The notes under the pieces: model-generated
What the model was told of the DNA's origin: nothing
The model's database searches: none
What the model saw: only the letters and a program-made list of their open reading frames with translations
Translations under genes and position numbers: made by a program
Assembly (NCBI GenBank): GCA_963169165.1
Contig: CAUJFL010000373.1
Coordinates: forward strand, 1 to 62,006
From: Myxococcota bacterium
GTDB taxonomy: Bacteria > Myxococcota_A > Polyangia > Polyangiales > Polyangiaceae
Direction of reading: 5' to 3'
DNA length: 62,006 nt
Shown here: positions 1 to 8,240 of the stretch, piece by piece
How the letters are laid out: every line of letters starts with the position of its first letter
How positions within the stretch are numbered: the first letter of the stretch is position 1

Positions 1-828
1 CACCTCCGCGGCTCGCGCCAGCAGCGAGCGCGCGGCGTGCTGCACGGGCGCGCCCACCGACAGGAACGTGTCGGCGACGACGTGCAGCCGCGCACGCGCC
101 TCCGCGACGGCGACCCTGCCGCCCGACACCACGATCCACCCCAGCTTGACCTGCGGCAACGCGACGACCTTGGACAGGCCGGACAGCGCGAACGCGAGCC
201 CTGCCCTCTCGCCCGCGAGCGACGGCGCGCGGCTCGGATCGACGCTGCGGGCGTAGTCGAGGAACACCTCGTCCGAGATCAGCGGCAGCCCGAGCGCGCG
301 GAGCGCCTCGAGCTCCCCGAGCTTGAGGTACGAGCCGGTGGGGTTGTTCGGGGACACGACGACGATCGCGCGGGTGCGCGGCGTGACGGCACGCGACAGC
401 GCGGAGGTGTCGACGCACCACCCGCCCGCGAACACGAGCGGATATCGCGTGAGCCGCACGCCCGCGAGCCCCGCGAGCAGCGAGAACAGCGGATAGCTCG
501 GCGACGGGACCAGCACCTCGTCGCCAGGATCGGCCAGCAGGTGGAAGAGGTGCGAGTACGCCTCGCTCGTGCTCGCCGTGAGCACGATGTCGTCCGGGTC
601 CACCGCCGCGCCGCGCGCGAGGTAATAGTCACGGACGGCGAGCCGCGCGTCGAGCAGCCCCTCGGGCGTCGGCTCGTAACGTGCGGCGGCGGGGTGGGCG
701 AGCGCCTCGAGCGCCGACGCCGGGGGCGAGAGCCCGAGCTCGGTCGGGTTGGACACCGTCAGATCGAGCGGCGCCGGCGCGCGCGAGGTCGCAGGATCGA
801 TCGTCCACGAGGTGCGCGCGGAGAACAC
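1..828 (-). CDS. pyridoxal-phosphate aminotransferase, class I/II (3' end outside window)
   Basis: The reverse strand is open from a GTG at 828 to the window edge, giving 276 codons; the C-terminus is missing. The protein starts VFSARTSW and has the N-terminal SNPTE motif, the substrate and cofactor pocket motif VVVSPNNPTGSY, the SDEVFLDYA stretch holding the PLP-binding Asp, and SGLSK with the Schiff-base lysine near residue 220. These are hallmarks of fold-type I class I/II aminotransferases. Such enzymes move an amino group between an amino acid and a 2-oxo acid in the cytoplasm. Substrate cannot be read from the sequence. A GAGAGG Shine-Dalgarno lies upstream of the GTG. The gene is divergent from the HupE/UreJ-like gene, with an 89-bp shared upstream region. 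Confidence 0.85.
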   Translation of the reverse strand, partial: MFSARTSWTIDPATSRAPAPLDLTVSNPTELGLSPPASALEALAHPAAARYEPTPEGLLDARLAVRDYYLARGAAVDPDDIVLTASTSEAYSHLFHLLADPGDEVLVPSPSYPLFSLLAGLAGVRLTRYPLVFAGGWCVDTSALSRAVTPRTRAIVVVSPNNPTGSYLKLGELEALRALGLPLISDEVFLDYARSVDPSRAPSLAGERAGLAFALSGLSKVVALPQVKLGWIVVSGGRVAVAEARARLHVVADTFLSVGAPVQHAARSLLARAAEV

Positions 829-917
829 GACGGCCGTCCTCTCACTCGTCGCGCCGGGCGGCCAGCGTCACGTCTCACCTCGCCGCCGGGCCGCCGTCGT
901 GCGAAGGCCGACGGCGC

Positions 918-2024
918 GTGACGCGCCGCCTTCGGTCGACCTGCCTCGCGCTCGCGGCGGCCGTCGCGGCGCTCCTCGCGTCGGAGCCCGCGAGGGCGCA
1001 CAAGGCTGGCATCTCGAGCGGGACGTACCGCCTGCACGGCGCGAAGCTCGACGCCGAGCTGACCTTCGAGCGCGGCGAGCTCGCGGAGCTGCTGCCCGGC
1101 GCGGACCGCGACGGCGATCGAACGCTCGACGAGCTCGAGCTGTCCGGGGCGCGCGCCGAGCTCTCGGAGCGCGTCGTCTCGCGGATCGTCGTGCGCGGCG
1201 ACGGCGCGGCCTGCCCAGGCGCGCTCGACGGCGTCGCGAGCTCGGACGGCGATGGGGTGTCGCTGCGGGCCACGTTCGAATGTCCGCGGCGGCCGCGCAG
1301 GCTCGGGCTCGTCGCCGCGTTCGTCGACGCGCTGCCGGAGGGCCACCGACACCTCGCGACGCTCGAGGGCGGCGGGACGCTGACCGACGCGGTGCTGCAC
1401 GCGGGGAGCCTGGGGATCTCCCACGACGTCGGCCCGGGCGCGGACGGCCCCAGCGAAGCCCCCGCGTCGGCGAGCCCAGGGTTCTTCGAGCTGATGAAGC
1501 TCGGGATCGAGCACATCGTCACCGGCTACGACCACCTGGCCTTCTTGCTGGGGCTCGTGCTGATGGGCGGGCGCTGGCGGGCGCTGCTCTGGGTCGTGAC
1601 GGCGTTCACGCTCGCGCACTCGATCACGCTCGGCGCGGCGGCGCTCGGGGTGCTCTCGCCGAGCCCTCGCGTGATCGAGCCGCTGATCGCCGCGAGCATC
1701 GTCTACGTAGGCGTCGAGAATTTCTTCGTGCGCGACGCGGAGAGGCGCTGGCGGATCACGCTCCCGTTCGGGCTCATCCACGGCTTCGGCTTCGCGGGCG
1801 CGCTCGCGGAGGTGCGGCTGTCGCCCGCGCGGGCGCCGCTCGCGCTGCTCGCGTTCACCCTGGGTGTCGAGGTGGGTCAGCTCGCGGTGCTCGCGCCGGT
1901 GCTGCCGCTCGTGATGTGGCTCCGGCGGCGAGGGTGGTTCGAGACGTGGGGGGTCCGCGCGGTGAGCGCGGCGATCGTCGTCGCGGGGCTCGCGTGGCTG
2001 GTCGCGCGACTCTCGACCCGGTGA
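918..2024 (+). CDS. HupE/UreJ-like membrane protein
   Basis: This 368-residue protein starts at GTG 918. A signal peptide ending near ARAHKAG is followed by an extracytoplasmic domain of about 180 residues. A C-terminal block of about six membrane segments follows, starting at GIEHIVTGYDHLAFLLG, with the conserved TAFTLAHSITL and GLIHGFGFAG motifs. This matches the HupE/UreJ_2 family, whose His-rich membrane core resembles nickel/cobalt permeases; true function is unproven. A second family member lies at 10429-11406. The start is chosen because it puts the signal peptide at the N-terminus; the frame is open further upstream. The next two forward genes may be cotranscribed, but the 115-bp gap leaves this open. 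Confidence 0.8.
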   Translation: MTRRLRSTCLALAAAVAALLASEPARAHKAGISSGTYRLHGAKLDAELTFERGELAELLPGADRDGDRTLDELELSGARAELSERVVSRIVVRGDGAACPGALDGVASSDGDGVSLRATFECPRRPRRLGLVAAFVDALPEGHRHLATLEGGGTLTDAVLHAGSLGISHDVGPGADGPSEAPASASPGFFELMKLGIEHIVTGYDHLAFLLGLVLMGGRWRALLWVVTAFTLAHSITLGAAALGVLSPSPRVIEPLIAASIVYVGVENFFVRDAERRWRITLPFGLIHGFGFAGALAEVRLSPARAPLALLAFTLGVEVGQLAVLAPVLPLVMWLRRRGWFETWGVRAVSAAIVVAGLAWLVARLSTR

Positions 2025-2139
2025 GCTGCGCGCGAGCACCGCGGCGCGGCTCCGGCGAGCCGAGGAGCGCGGTCGGAGAGGCCCACCGCTCGCGACCCGC
2101 GGCTTCAGTTATTTCCGCGCGGGCTCTAAGCTCGGCGCG

Positions 2140-2484
2140 ATGTTCCTCGCGTACCGGTTCCTCAAGCTCCTGGCCGTCGCGGCGGCGCTCGGGGGCGCCT
2201 TCGCGGTGGGGGTCGTCGAGCGCCACGAAGACGCGCGGCGCATCGGGATCCGCGTGGCGGTGCCGGGCCTCTGCGGGGCCTGGGTGATGGGCTTCTTGCT
2301 GGCGTACGAGACGAGCGCGTCGCTGCTGTCGACGTGGATCCTGGCCGCGCTCGCGACGTCGTTCCTCGCGATGCACACGCTCCTGTTCTCGCTGGGTCGT
2401 CCGGAGCGGCGGCGCGCGGGCTCGCTCGCCACGCTGTCGCTGCTGCTGGCGACGCTCGCGCTGATGGTGTGGAGGCCTGCGTGA
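2140..2484 (+). CDS. small hydrophobic membrane protein, unknown function
   Basis: This 114-residue protein has an ATG start. It shows about four hydrophobic segments (starting near residues 8, 38, 62 and 92) joined by short Arg-rich turns such as ERHEDARR and GRPERRR. I do not recognise the family. Its stop overlaps the GTG of the following lipoprotein gene in a GTGA junction at 2481-2484, which strongly suggests translational coupling. It may assist the lipoprotein or the HupE/UreJ-like protein upstream, but this is only inference from position. Confidence 0.7.
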   Translation: MFLAYRFLKLLAVAAALGGAFAVGVVERHEDARRIGIRVAVPGLCGAWVMGFLLAYETSASLLSTWILAALATSFLAMHTLLFSLGRPERRRAGSLATLSLLLATLALMVWRPA

Positions 2485-3977
2485 GCCCGGCGGCCCGCGC
2501 GGTCGTGGCCGCGGCGCTCGCGAGCGTGGCGGGCTGCGGCGCGTATCGGCCGCCGCGGTTCGCCGACGCGGGGACGGTGACCGAGATCTCGGACCGTCGC
2601 GCCATCGCGGTCCCCGAGGCGCACGATCCCAGCGAGATCTCGCGGCTGACCGAGTCCCTCGTGCGCAGGCCGGTCCAGAGCGCGCTCGATCCACGGCGCT
2701 CACCGCCGCCGGGCGACGTCAACGCCCTCGACGAGGTCGTGAGCTCGACGTGGATGCGCGCCGCGGGCGACGCGAGGTCCCCGACTGGCACGCCGGACGG
2801 ACCGCCGCTGCCTCCGCTGACGCTGAAGCAGGTCACTGGCCCGGATCGGATGCGGATCGTCGACGCCCGGGGCCTCGGCTACGAGCTCTTGCTCGACTAC
2901 CCTCGTCACCCGACGCTGCGGACGGGCGCGGCTGCGATCGCGGGCCACCTCATCGCCGCGGTCGGGTACCTGACGCCCGAGGTGCATGTCATCGACATCC
3001 CCGAGGAGCTCGGCGAGGTCGCGCTGCCACGCCGCGCGTGCGTCGCGTTCGAGTCGAACGTCCGGCGCGCCGCCGCGATCCGGGGCCCGTACGGGCTCGA
3101 GCTCGGACCGCCTCATCCCTCCGAGGTCCGCCCCGACGATCCCAACGACCGGGTCCCACACGCCCAGCGCCGCTCGTTGCGCGCGCTGCGGGTCGTCGCC
3201 GCGTGGCTCTACCTCGTCGACGTCGGTCCCGACATCACGCGAGACGTCTACGTCGGGGCGCCGGGCGCGGGGCACGTGCTGCACCTGATCGTGGGGCTCG
3301 AGGACGCGCTCGGGGTCGAGCAGGCGCTCATCGAGGCGAGGCTGCTGCGGGATCCGATCGGCCGACCCGTGCGCAACCTGCTGACGCTCGGCCTCGGCGA
3401 CCCGTTCTCCACGCGCAAGAAGAGCCCCTGGACCGGCCTCGGCTCGCTCTCGACCGACGTCGATCCCGAGGACGCGAACAACCCCTGGCCCTACGATCCC
3501 GTGCTCCGCATGACAGACGCGGACGGGTACTGGATGGCGAAGCGCATCCAGCGGCTGCCGCGCGCGACGCTCGAGGCGGCGGTCGCCGCGGGCAAGCTCG
3601 ATGACGCGCGCGCGTCGCAGCACTTCGTCTACGCGCTCGACGTGCGACGTCGCAAGGTGTTCGCGCACTACTCCGCGCGCGTGACGCCGCTCGAGATCCA
3701 CGCGCTCGATCGGAACCACCTCACGCTGCGCGATCTGTCGATCACCTGGGGCTTCGCGGGCGCGAGCGACTACGAGGTCGAGTTCTTCGACGGCGACGGC
3801 CGACCCGTCGGCGTGCCCAAGCGGCTCGACGCGCACGGCGACCTCGTGACGGTCGAGCTGCCCGAGGCCGACTACGTGGTGGCCCGCCTGCGCGCGCGCG
3901 GCGGCGCGCCCCACCGCCGCGCGATGGAAGTCCACGTCGGCGGCGCCGCGCGGCGCGTGCTCGGCGTCCGTCACTGA
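2481..3977 (+). CDS. large lipoprotein resembling a kinase-like family but lacking its key residues
   Basis: This 498-residue protein starts at GTG 2481, overlapping the upstream stop. Its N-terminus has a lipobox-like ASVAGC. The region from LKQVTGPDRMRIVDARGLGY through ATSs such as AAAIAGHLIAAVGYLTPEV and LRALRVVAAWLYLVDV follows the layout of a family of Myxococcota proteins with a kinase-like fold. In that family, as I recall it, a conserved Lys sits in YLLKFD and a DxKxxN motif follows the AWL helix. Here these positions read YELLLDYP and VDVGPDI, so catalytic residues appear lost. The C-terminal 100 residues look like a beta-sandwich (DYEVEFFDGDGRPVG). The family link is from memory of its motifs, not from a search. 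Confidence 0.7.
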   Translation: MSPAARAVVAAALASVAGCGAYRPPRFADAGTVTEISDRRAIAVPEAHDPSEISRLTESLVRRPVQSALDPRRSPPPGDVNALDEVVSSTWMRAAGDARSPTGTPDGPPLPPLTLKQVTGPDRMRIVDARGLGYELLLDYPRHPTLRTGAAAIAGHLIAAVGYLTPEVHVIDIPEELGEVALPRRACVAFESNVRRAAAIRGPYGLELGPPHPSEVRPDDPNDRVPHAQRRSLRALRVVAAWLYLVDVGPDITRDVYVGAPGAGHVLHLIVGLEDALGVEQALIEARLLRDPIGRPVRNLLTLGLGDPFSTRKKSPWTGLGSLSTDVDPEDANNPWPYDPVLRMTDADGYWMAKRIQRLPRATLEAAVAAGKLDDARASQHFVYALDVRRRKVFAHYSARVTPLEIHALDRNHLTLRDLSITWGFAGASDYEVEFFDGDGRPVGVPKRLDAHGDLVTVELPEADYVVARLRARGGAPHRRAMEVHVGGAARRVLGVRH

Positions 3978-4018
3978 TCGCGTTGGCCACGCGGCGATCC
4001 GTGCGTTAGACGGGCCGC

Positions 4019-5290
4019 GTGCTCACCCTGCTCGAAGATGGTTCCCCCGAGTTCGACGCGACGCTCGCGCGGCTCCGTTCCCGCGGCGCTGACGACCTCG
4101 CGAGCGTCGAGACGAGCGTGCGGCGGATCGTCGACGACGTCCGCGCAGAGGGAGACGCGGCGGTGCTGCGCTACGCCGAGCGCTTCGACGGCGCGCGCCC
4201 CGACCCGCTGTTCACGCGAGCGTTCGACGGCGAGGGCGCGCTGGCTCGCCTCCCCGCGCAGGTCGCCGACGCGCTGCGCCTCGCCGCGGCGCGGATCCGC
4301 GCGTTCCACGAGCGGCAGGTCGATCGAGGCTTTCGCTACGACGACGACGGGGTCACCCTGGGGCAGCGCGTCCGGCCGGTGGGGCGCGCGGGCGTCTACG
4401 CCCCTGGAGGCAAGGCGCGGTACCCGAGCAGCGTGCTGATGACCGCGATCCCGGCGCGCGTCGCGGGCGTCACGGACGTCGTGCTCGCGACGCCGCGGCC
4501 CAACGACCTGCTCCTCGCCGCCGCCCACGTCTCCGGGGTGACGGCGGTGCTCGACGCCGGCGGCGCGCAGGCGATCGCGGCGCTCGCGTACGGCACGGCG
4601 ACGGTGCCGCGCGCCGACAAGATCGTCGGACCGGGCAACCTCTTCGTCACCGCCGCCAAGCGCCTCGTGTTCGGCGACGTCGACATCGACGGCCTCGCGG
4701 GCCCGAGCGAGATCCTGGTCGTCGCCGACGAGACGGCCGATCCGCGCGTCGTCGCGGCCGATTTGCTCAGCCAGGCAGAGCACGACGAGGCAGCCTACGC
4801 GCTCTTGCTGACGACCGACGCTGGGCTCGCGCGCGCGATCTGCGCCGAGGTGACCTCGCAGCTCGACGCGCTGCCCCGCGCCGCGATCGCCCGAGCGTCG
4901 GTGACGTCCAACGGCTTCGCGCTCGTGGTCCGGTCGCGCGAGAGGATGCTCGAGCTGGCGCACCAGCTCGCGGTCGAGCACGTCGCGCTGCAGGTCGCGC
5001 GCCCCGACGAGGCGTTCGACCGCGTCGGCGCGATCGGCGCGGCGTTCGTCGGGGCCTCGACGCCCGAGGCCGCGGGCGACTACCTCGCGGGACCGTCCCA
5101 CGTGCTCCCGACAGGCGGCGCGGTGAGGTTCGGCAGCCCGCTCGGCGTGTACGACTTCGTGGCTCGCACCTCGTATATTCAGTACACACCGGCGGCGCTC
5201 GCGCGGCACGCGGACGCGATCACCGCGCTCGCGCGCGCCGAGGGGCTCGAGGCGCACGCACGCGCCGTCGAGGCCCGCGTCACCAGGTGA
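4019..5290 (+). CDS. hisD: histidinol dehydrogenase
   Basis: This 423-residue enzyme has a GTG start. HisD oxidises L-histidinol to L-histidine in two NAD-dependent steps, the last reactions of histidine synthesis, in the cytoplasm. Visible family marks are RPVGRAGVYAPGGKA, DAGGAQAIAALAYGT, KIVGPGNLFVTAAK, DGLAGPSEILVVAD, and the zinc-site region DLLSQAEHDE with its Gln and His. Near the C-terminus are GPSHVLPTGG and the closing LEAHARAVEAR helix. Length is normal for the family. No other his gene is adjacent, so the histidine pathway is scattered here. The 3' end overlaps the convergent RCC1 gene by 11 bp. Confidence 0.96.
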   Translation: MLTLLEDGSPEFDATLARLRSRGADDLASVETSVRRIVDDVRAEGDAAVLRYAERFDGARPDPLFTRAFDGEGALARLPAQVADALRLAAARIRAFHERQVDRGFRYDDDGVTLGQRVRPVGRAGVYAPGGKARYPSSVLMTAIPARVAGVTDVVLATPRPNDLLLAAAHVSGVTAVLDAGGAQAIAALAYGTATVPRADKIVGPGNLFVTAAKRLVFGDVDIDGLAGPSEILVVADETADPRVVAADLLSQAEHDEAAYALLLTTDAGLARAICAEVTSQLDALPRAAIARASVTSNGFALVVRSRERMLELAHQLAVEHVALQVARPDEAFDRVGAIGAAFVGASTPEAAGDYLAGPSHVLPTGGAVRFGSPLGVYDFVARTSYIQYTPAALARHADAITALARAEGLEAHARAVEARVTR

Positions 5291-7007
5291 CGGCGCGCGG
5301 GGTCGCGGACGGCGTCGACGGGGCGCCGAGCTGCCCCTGGTCGTTCGCGCCCCAGCAGTACACGTCCCCGCCCGCCACCGCGCACGCGTGCCGAGCGCCG
5401 GCGGCGACCGACACCACGCCGCCGGGGAGCGGCGCGCCGACCTCGACGACGTTGACCTCCGCGACGCCGACCGTGCCTCGACCGAGCTGCCCAACGTCGT
5501 TGGCGCCGTTGCACCTGACGACGCCGCCGGACAGCGTGCAGGAGAAGCCGGCGCCGGCCGAGATGGCGTCGAACGCCCGCGCCTGGTCGATGAAGTACGC
5601 CGCGCCGTCGAGGTTCGTCGAGCTGGTGTAGCCCGCCTCTCCGTGCGCGTTGCTCCCCCAGATCGCGATCTCTCCAGGATCGAGCGCCGCCAGGCCGTGC
5701 CTCGCGGCGGGCCCCGAGAATAGCCGCTCGACGGCGGCGTAGTCCTGCTGGTAGGCGACCGACTGCTCGACGACGAGCATCGGCGTCGACGATTTCACCT
5801 CGCTCGAGCGCCGGCCCAGCTGTCCGAGGTCGTTGCTGCCCCAGCACCAGATCCCCTTGCCCTTCGCGCCGGCGCAGGTGTGCCCGAAGCCGGCGGACAG
5901 CGCCGTGGCGCCCGCCGCGAGCGAGACGGCGAGCGGCTTCGGCGCGGAGGTGGCCGTCGCGCTCGCGAGCTGCCCTAGCTCGTTACCTCCCCAGCATTTG
6001 ACCGAGTCTCCCGCGCGCACACACGCGTGGTGGTCGCCGGCGACGAGCTCGTCGACCGCGCCGAGCGACGAGACGCTCGCGGCCTTCGCTCGGGGCTTGG
6101 TGGTCCCGTCTCCGAGCTGGCCCTGATCGTTCCCGCCCCAGCACGCGACGCCCCCGGCGAGCCGGGCGCAGGTGAAACCGCCGCCCGCGGCGAGCCCAAC
6201 GGCGCCCTCCGCCCCGGCGACCGCGACCGGCGTGAGCACCGGCGTCGACGACGGCGCGGCTCCGCATTGACCTCGGTCGTTGAACCCCCAGCAGCGCACC
6301 CTGCCGTCGGAGAGGCGGGCGCAGGTGTGGGCGCCGCCGGCGGACACCGCGACCGCCGAGGCGCAAGCGCCCTCGCTGCAGACGGGCTGGTCCGCCGCGC
6401 ACTTCGACGGCGTCCCCCATTGCCCCGACGCGTCGCACTCCGCGAGCCCGCCCGCGGCGCACCGCCTCGCGCCCGGCTTGCAGGCGCCGCATTTTCCCTT
6501 GCCGTCGCAGACCCCAGCGCCGTCGCAGGGGGCGCCCGCGGGCGACGCGTCGTGCGAGGGAGTCAGGCCCTTGCACACCTCGGTCGTGCAAGCGTTTCCA
6601 TCGTCCGCGGGGAGATCGGTCGGGTCTCCGACCTCGCTCGGGGTGCCATTGGCGTCGCAGACGACCACACGGCAGTCTCCCGGGAGCTGCGCGGCGATCC
6701 CGAGCGGGCCGGCGGGGGCGGGCGCGGCGCCACAGCGATCCTCGGAGCACACCGCGCGCATGCAGGTGCCCGCGGGCGGCGGACAGTCGAGCGCGGTCTT
6801 GCAAGTGATCGCGCCGCTCGGGCCGCCCGCCTTGCCCGGCGCGCCGCTCGCGCCGCCCTGCCCCGCGCCCGATGAGCCAGCCGCGCCCGCGCCACCGGAG
6901 GAGCCTCCGGCGCCTGCCGCGGCCACCGGGGCCGCCTCGAACTCGCTGCCGCCGCAGGCGAGCAGGGAGAGCGTCCCCCAAGCCACGACGATCCCGAAGC
7001 GCTTCAT
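5280..7007 (-). CDS. RCC1-repeat lipoprotein
   Basis: This 575-residue protein starts with ATG at 7007. An N-terminal lipobox (LSLLACGG) is followed by a Gly/Ala/Ser-rich linker of about 40 residues. A Cys-rich segment covers roughly residues 65-190 (CKTALDCPPPAGTC, CVCDANG-type pairs). Roughly six RCC1 blade repeats then run to the C-terminus, each with a GxxHxCA...VxCWGxNxxGQLG pattern (HTCARLSDG, CWGGNDQGQLG, CWGANDQGQLG). The expected fold is a seven-bladed propeller displayed on the cell surface or in the periplasm. Such proteins are common in Myxococcota; their role is unknown. It is divergent from asd. Confidence 0.88.
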   Translation of the reverse strand: MKRFGIVVAWGTLSLLACGGSEFEAAPVAAAGAGGSSGGAGAAGSSGAGQGGASGAPGKAGGPSGAITCKTALDCPPPAGTCMRAVCSEDRCGAAPAPAGPLGIAAQLPGDCRVVVCDANGTPSEVGDPTDLPADDGNACTTEVCKGLTPSHDASPAGAPCDGAGVCDGKGKCGACKPGARRCAAGGLAECDASGQWGTPSKCAADQPVCSEGACASAVAVSAGGAHTCARLSDGRVRCWGFNDRGQCGAAPSSTPVLTPVAVAGAEGAVGLAAGGGFTCARLAGGVACWGGNDQGQLGDGTTKPRAKAASVSSLGAVDELVAGDHHACVRAGDSVKCWGGNELGQLASATATSAPKPLAVSLAAGATALSAGFGHTCAGAKGKGIWCWGSNDLGQLGRRSSEVKSSTPMLVVEQSVAYQQDYAAVERLFSGPAARHGLAALDPGEIAIWGSNAHGEAGYTSSTNLDGAAYFIDQARAFDAISAGAGFSCTLSGGVVRCNGANDVGQLGRGTVGVAEVNVVEVGAPLPGGVVSVAAGARHACAVAGGDVYCWGANDQGQLGAPSTPSATPRAVTW

Positions 7008-7091
7008 GCGCGGCTTCTACAGGACACACCCGCCGCGAGGCCAAATCCTGGACGACTTGCGCCGTGCGGGCGGACACGCCAAGAGCGGCCC

Positions 7092-8201
7092 ATGCAGAGG
7101 GTCGGCTTCGTCGGTTGGCGCGGGATGGTCGGATCGGTGCTGCTCGAGCGCATGCGCGCCGAGGGTGATTTCAAGGGCTTCGAGCCCATCTTCTTCACGA
7201 CCTCCAACGTCGGCGGCGCGCCGCCCTCGGTCGGCCTCGACGCCCCTCCGCTCGCAGACGCGGGCGATCTCGAGGCGCTCTCGTCGCTCGACGTCATCGT
7301 CTCCTGCCAGGGCGGCGACTACACCACGGCGACGCACGGGAGGCTGCGCGAGCGCGGCTGGCGTGGCGCGTGGATCGACGCGGCCTCTACGCTGCGGATG
7401 CGCGACGACGCCGTGATCATCCTCGATCCCGTGAACCGCGACGTCATCGACCGCGCGATCGGGTCGGGCACCCGCGATTTCATCGGCGGAAACTGCACGG
7501 TCAGCCTGATGCTGATGGTGATGGCGGGGCCGATCCGCGCGGGCATGGTCGAGTGGATCAGCTCGATGACCTATCAGGCGGCGTCGGGCGCCGGCGCGAG
7601 GAACATGCAAGAGCTCGTCCGTCAGATGCAAGTCATCGGCGAGCGGGCCGGCGCGCTCGCCAGCGATCCGGCCGCGAGCGCGCTCGCGCTGGACGGCAAC
7701 GTGCAACAGACGCTGACCTCCGAGGCCTACCCCGTGCGCGAGTTCGGCGCGCCGCTCGCGGCGAGCCTCATCCCCTGGATCGACAAGCCCGTCGCCGACG
7801 GTCAGACGCGCGAAGAGTGGAAGGGGCACGTCGAGGCCAACAAGATCCTCGCCCTGTCCCCCGAGGTGCCGATCGACGGCCTCTGCGTCCGCGTCGGCGC
7901 GATGCGATGCCACAGCCAGGCGCTCACCATCAAGCTCCGCGGCGAGGTGCCGCTGCCCGAGGTGGAGGACGCGATCCGCGCGTCGAACCAGTGGGCCAAG
8001 GTCATCCCCAACGAGCCTGACGCGACGAAGCGCGAGCTGACCCCCGTCACCGTGGCGGGCACGCTCGACGTCAAGATCGGGCGGCTGCACACGATGCGGA
8101 TGGGCAAGGACCACGTCGCCGCGTTCACCGTCGGCGACCAGCTGCTCTGGGGCGCCGCCGAGCCCCTGCGCCGCATGTTGCAACTCTGGCTCTCGCGCTG
8201 A
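7092..8201 (+). CDS. asd: aspartate-semialdehyde dehydrogenase
   Basis: This 369-residue enzyme starts with ATG. It reduces L-aspartyl-4-phosphate to L-aspartate-4-semialdehyde with NADPH, feeding lysine, diaminopimelate, methionine and threonine synthesis. It has the N-terminal NADP loop VGFVGWRGMVGSVL, the catalytic cysteine in IGGNCTVSLML (about residue 136), the QAASGAGARNMQEL segment, and the late RVGAMRCHSQALTIK stretch with the acid/base His. Motifs and length match the Gram-negative type. No aspartokinase gene is adjacent. Its upstream region is shared with the divergent RCC1 gene. Confidence 0.95.
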   Translation: MQRVGFVGWRGMVGSVLLERMRAEGDFKGFEPIFFTTSNVGGAPPSVGLDAPPLADAGDLEALSSLDVIVSCQGGDYTTATHGRLRERGWRGAWIDAASTLRMRDDAVIILDPVNRDVIDRAIGSGTRDFIGGNCTVSLMLMVMAGPIRAGMVEWISSMTYQAASGAGARNMQELVRQMQVIGERAGALASDPAASALALDGNVQQTLTSEAYPVREFGAPLAASLIPWIDKPVADGQTREEWKGHVEANKILALSPEVPIDGLCVRVGAMRCHSQALTIKLRGEVPLPEVEDAIRASNQWAKVIPNEPDATKRELTPVTVAGTLDVKIGRLHTMRMGKDHVAAFTVGDQLLWGAAEPLRRMLQLWLSR

Positions 8202-8240
8202 ATCCTGCGGCGAGGCGCCGATCAGTGATAGCCTCGCGCG

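Noticed and set aside
918-2024. Hydrogenase or urease operon because of HupE/UreJ
   Set aside because: No hydrogenase or urease structural gene is nearby. The broader HupE/UreJ_2 family often occurs alone.
4019-5290. Histidine biosynthesis operon
   Set aside because: Only hisD is present; neighbours are a lipoprotein and an RCC1 protein.
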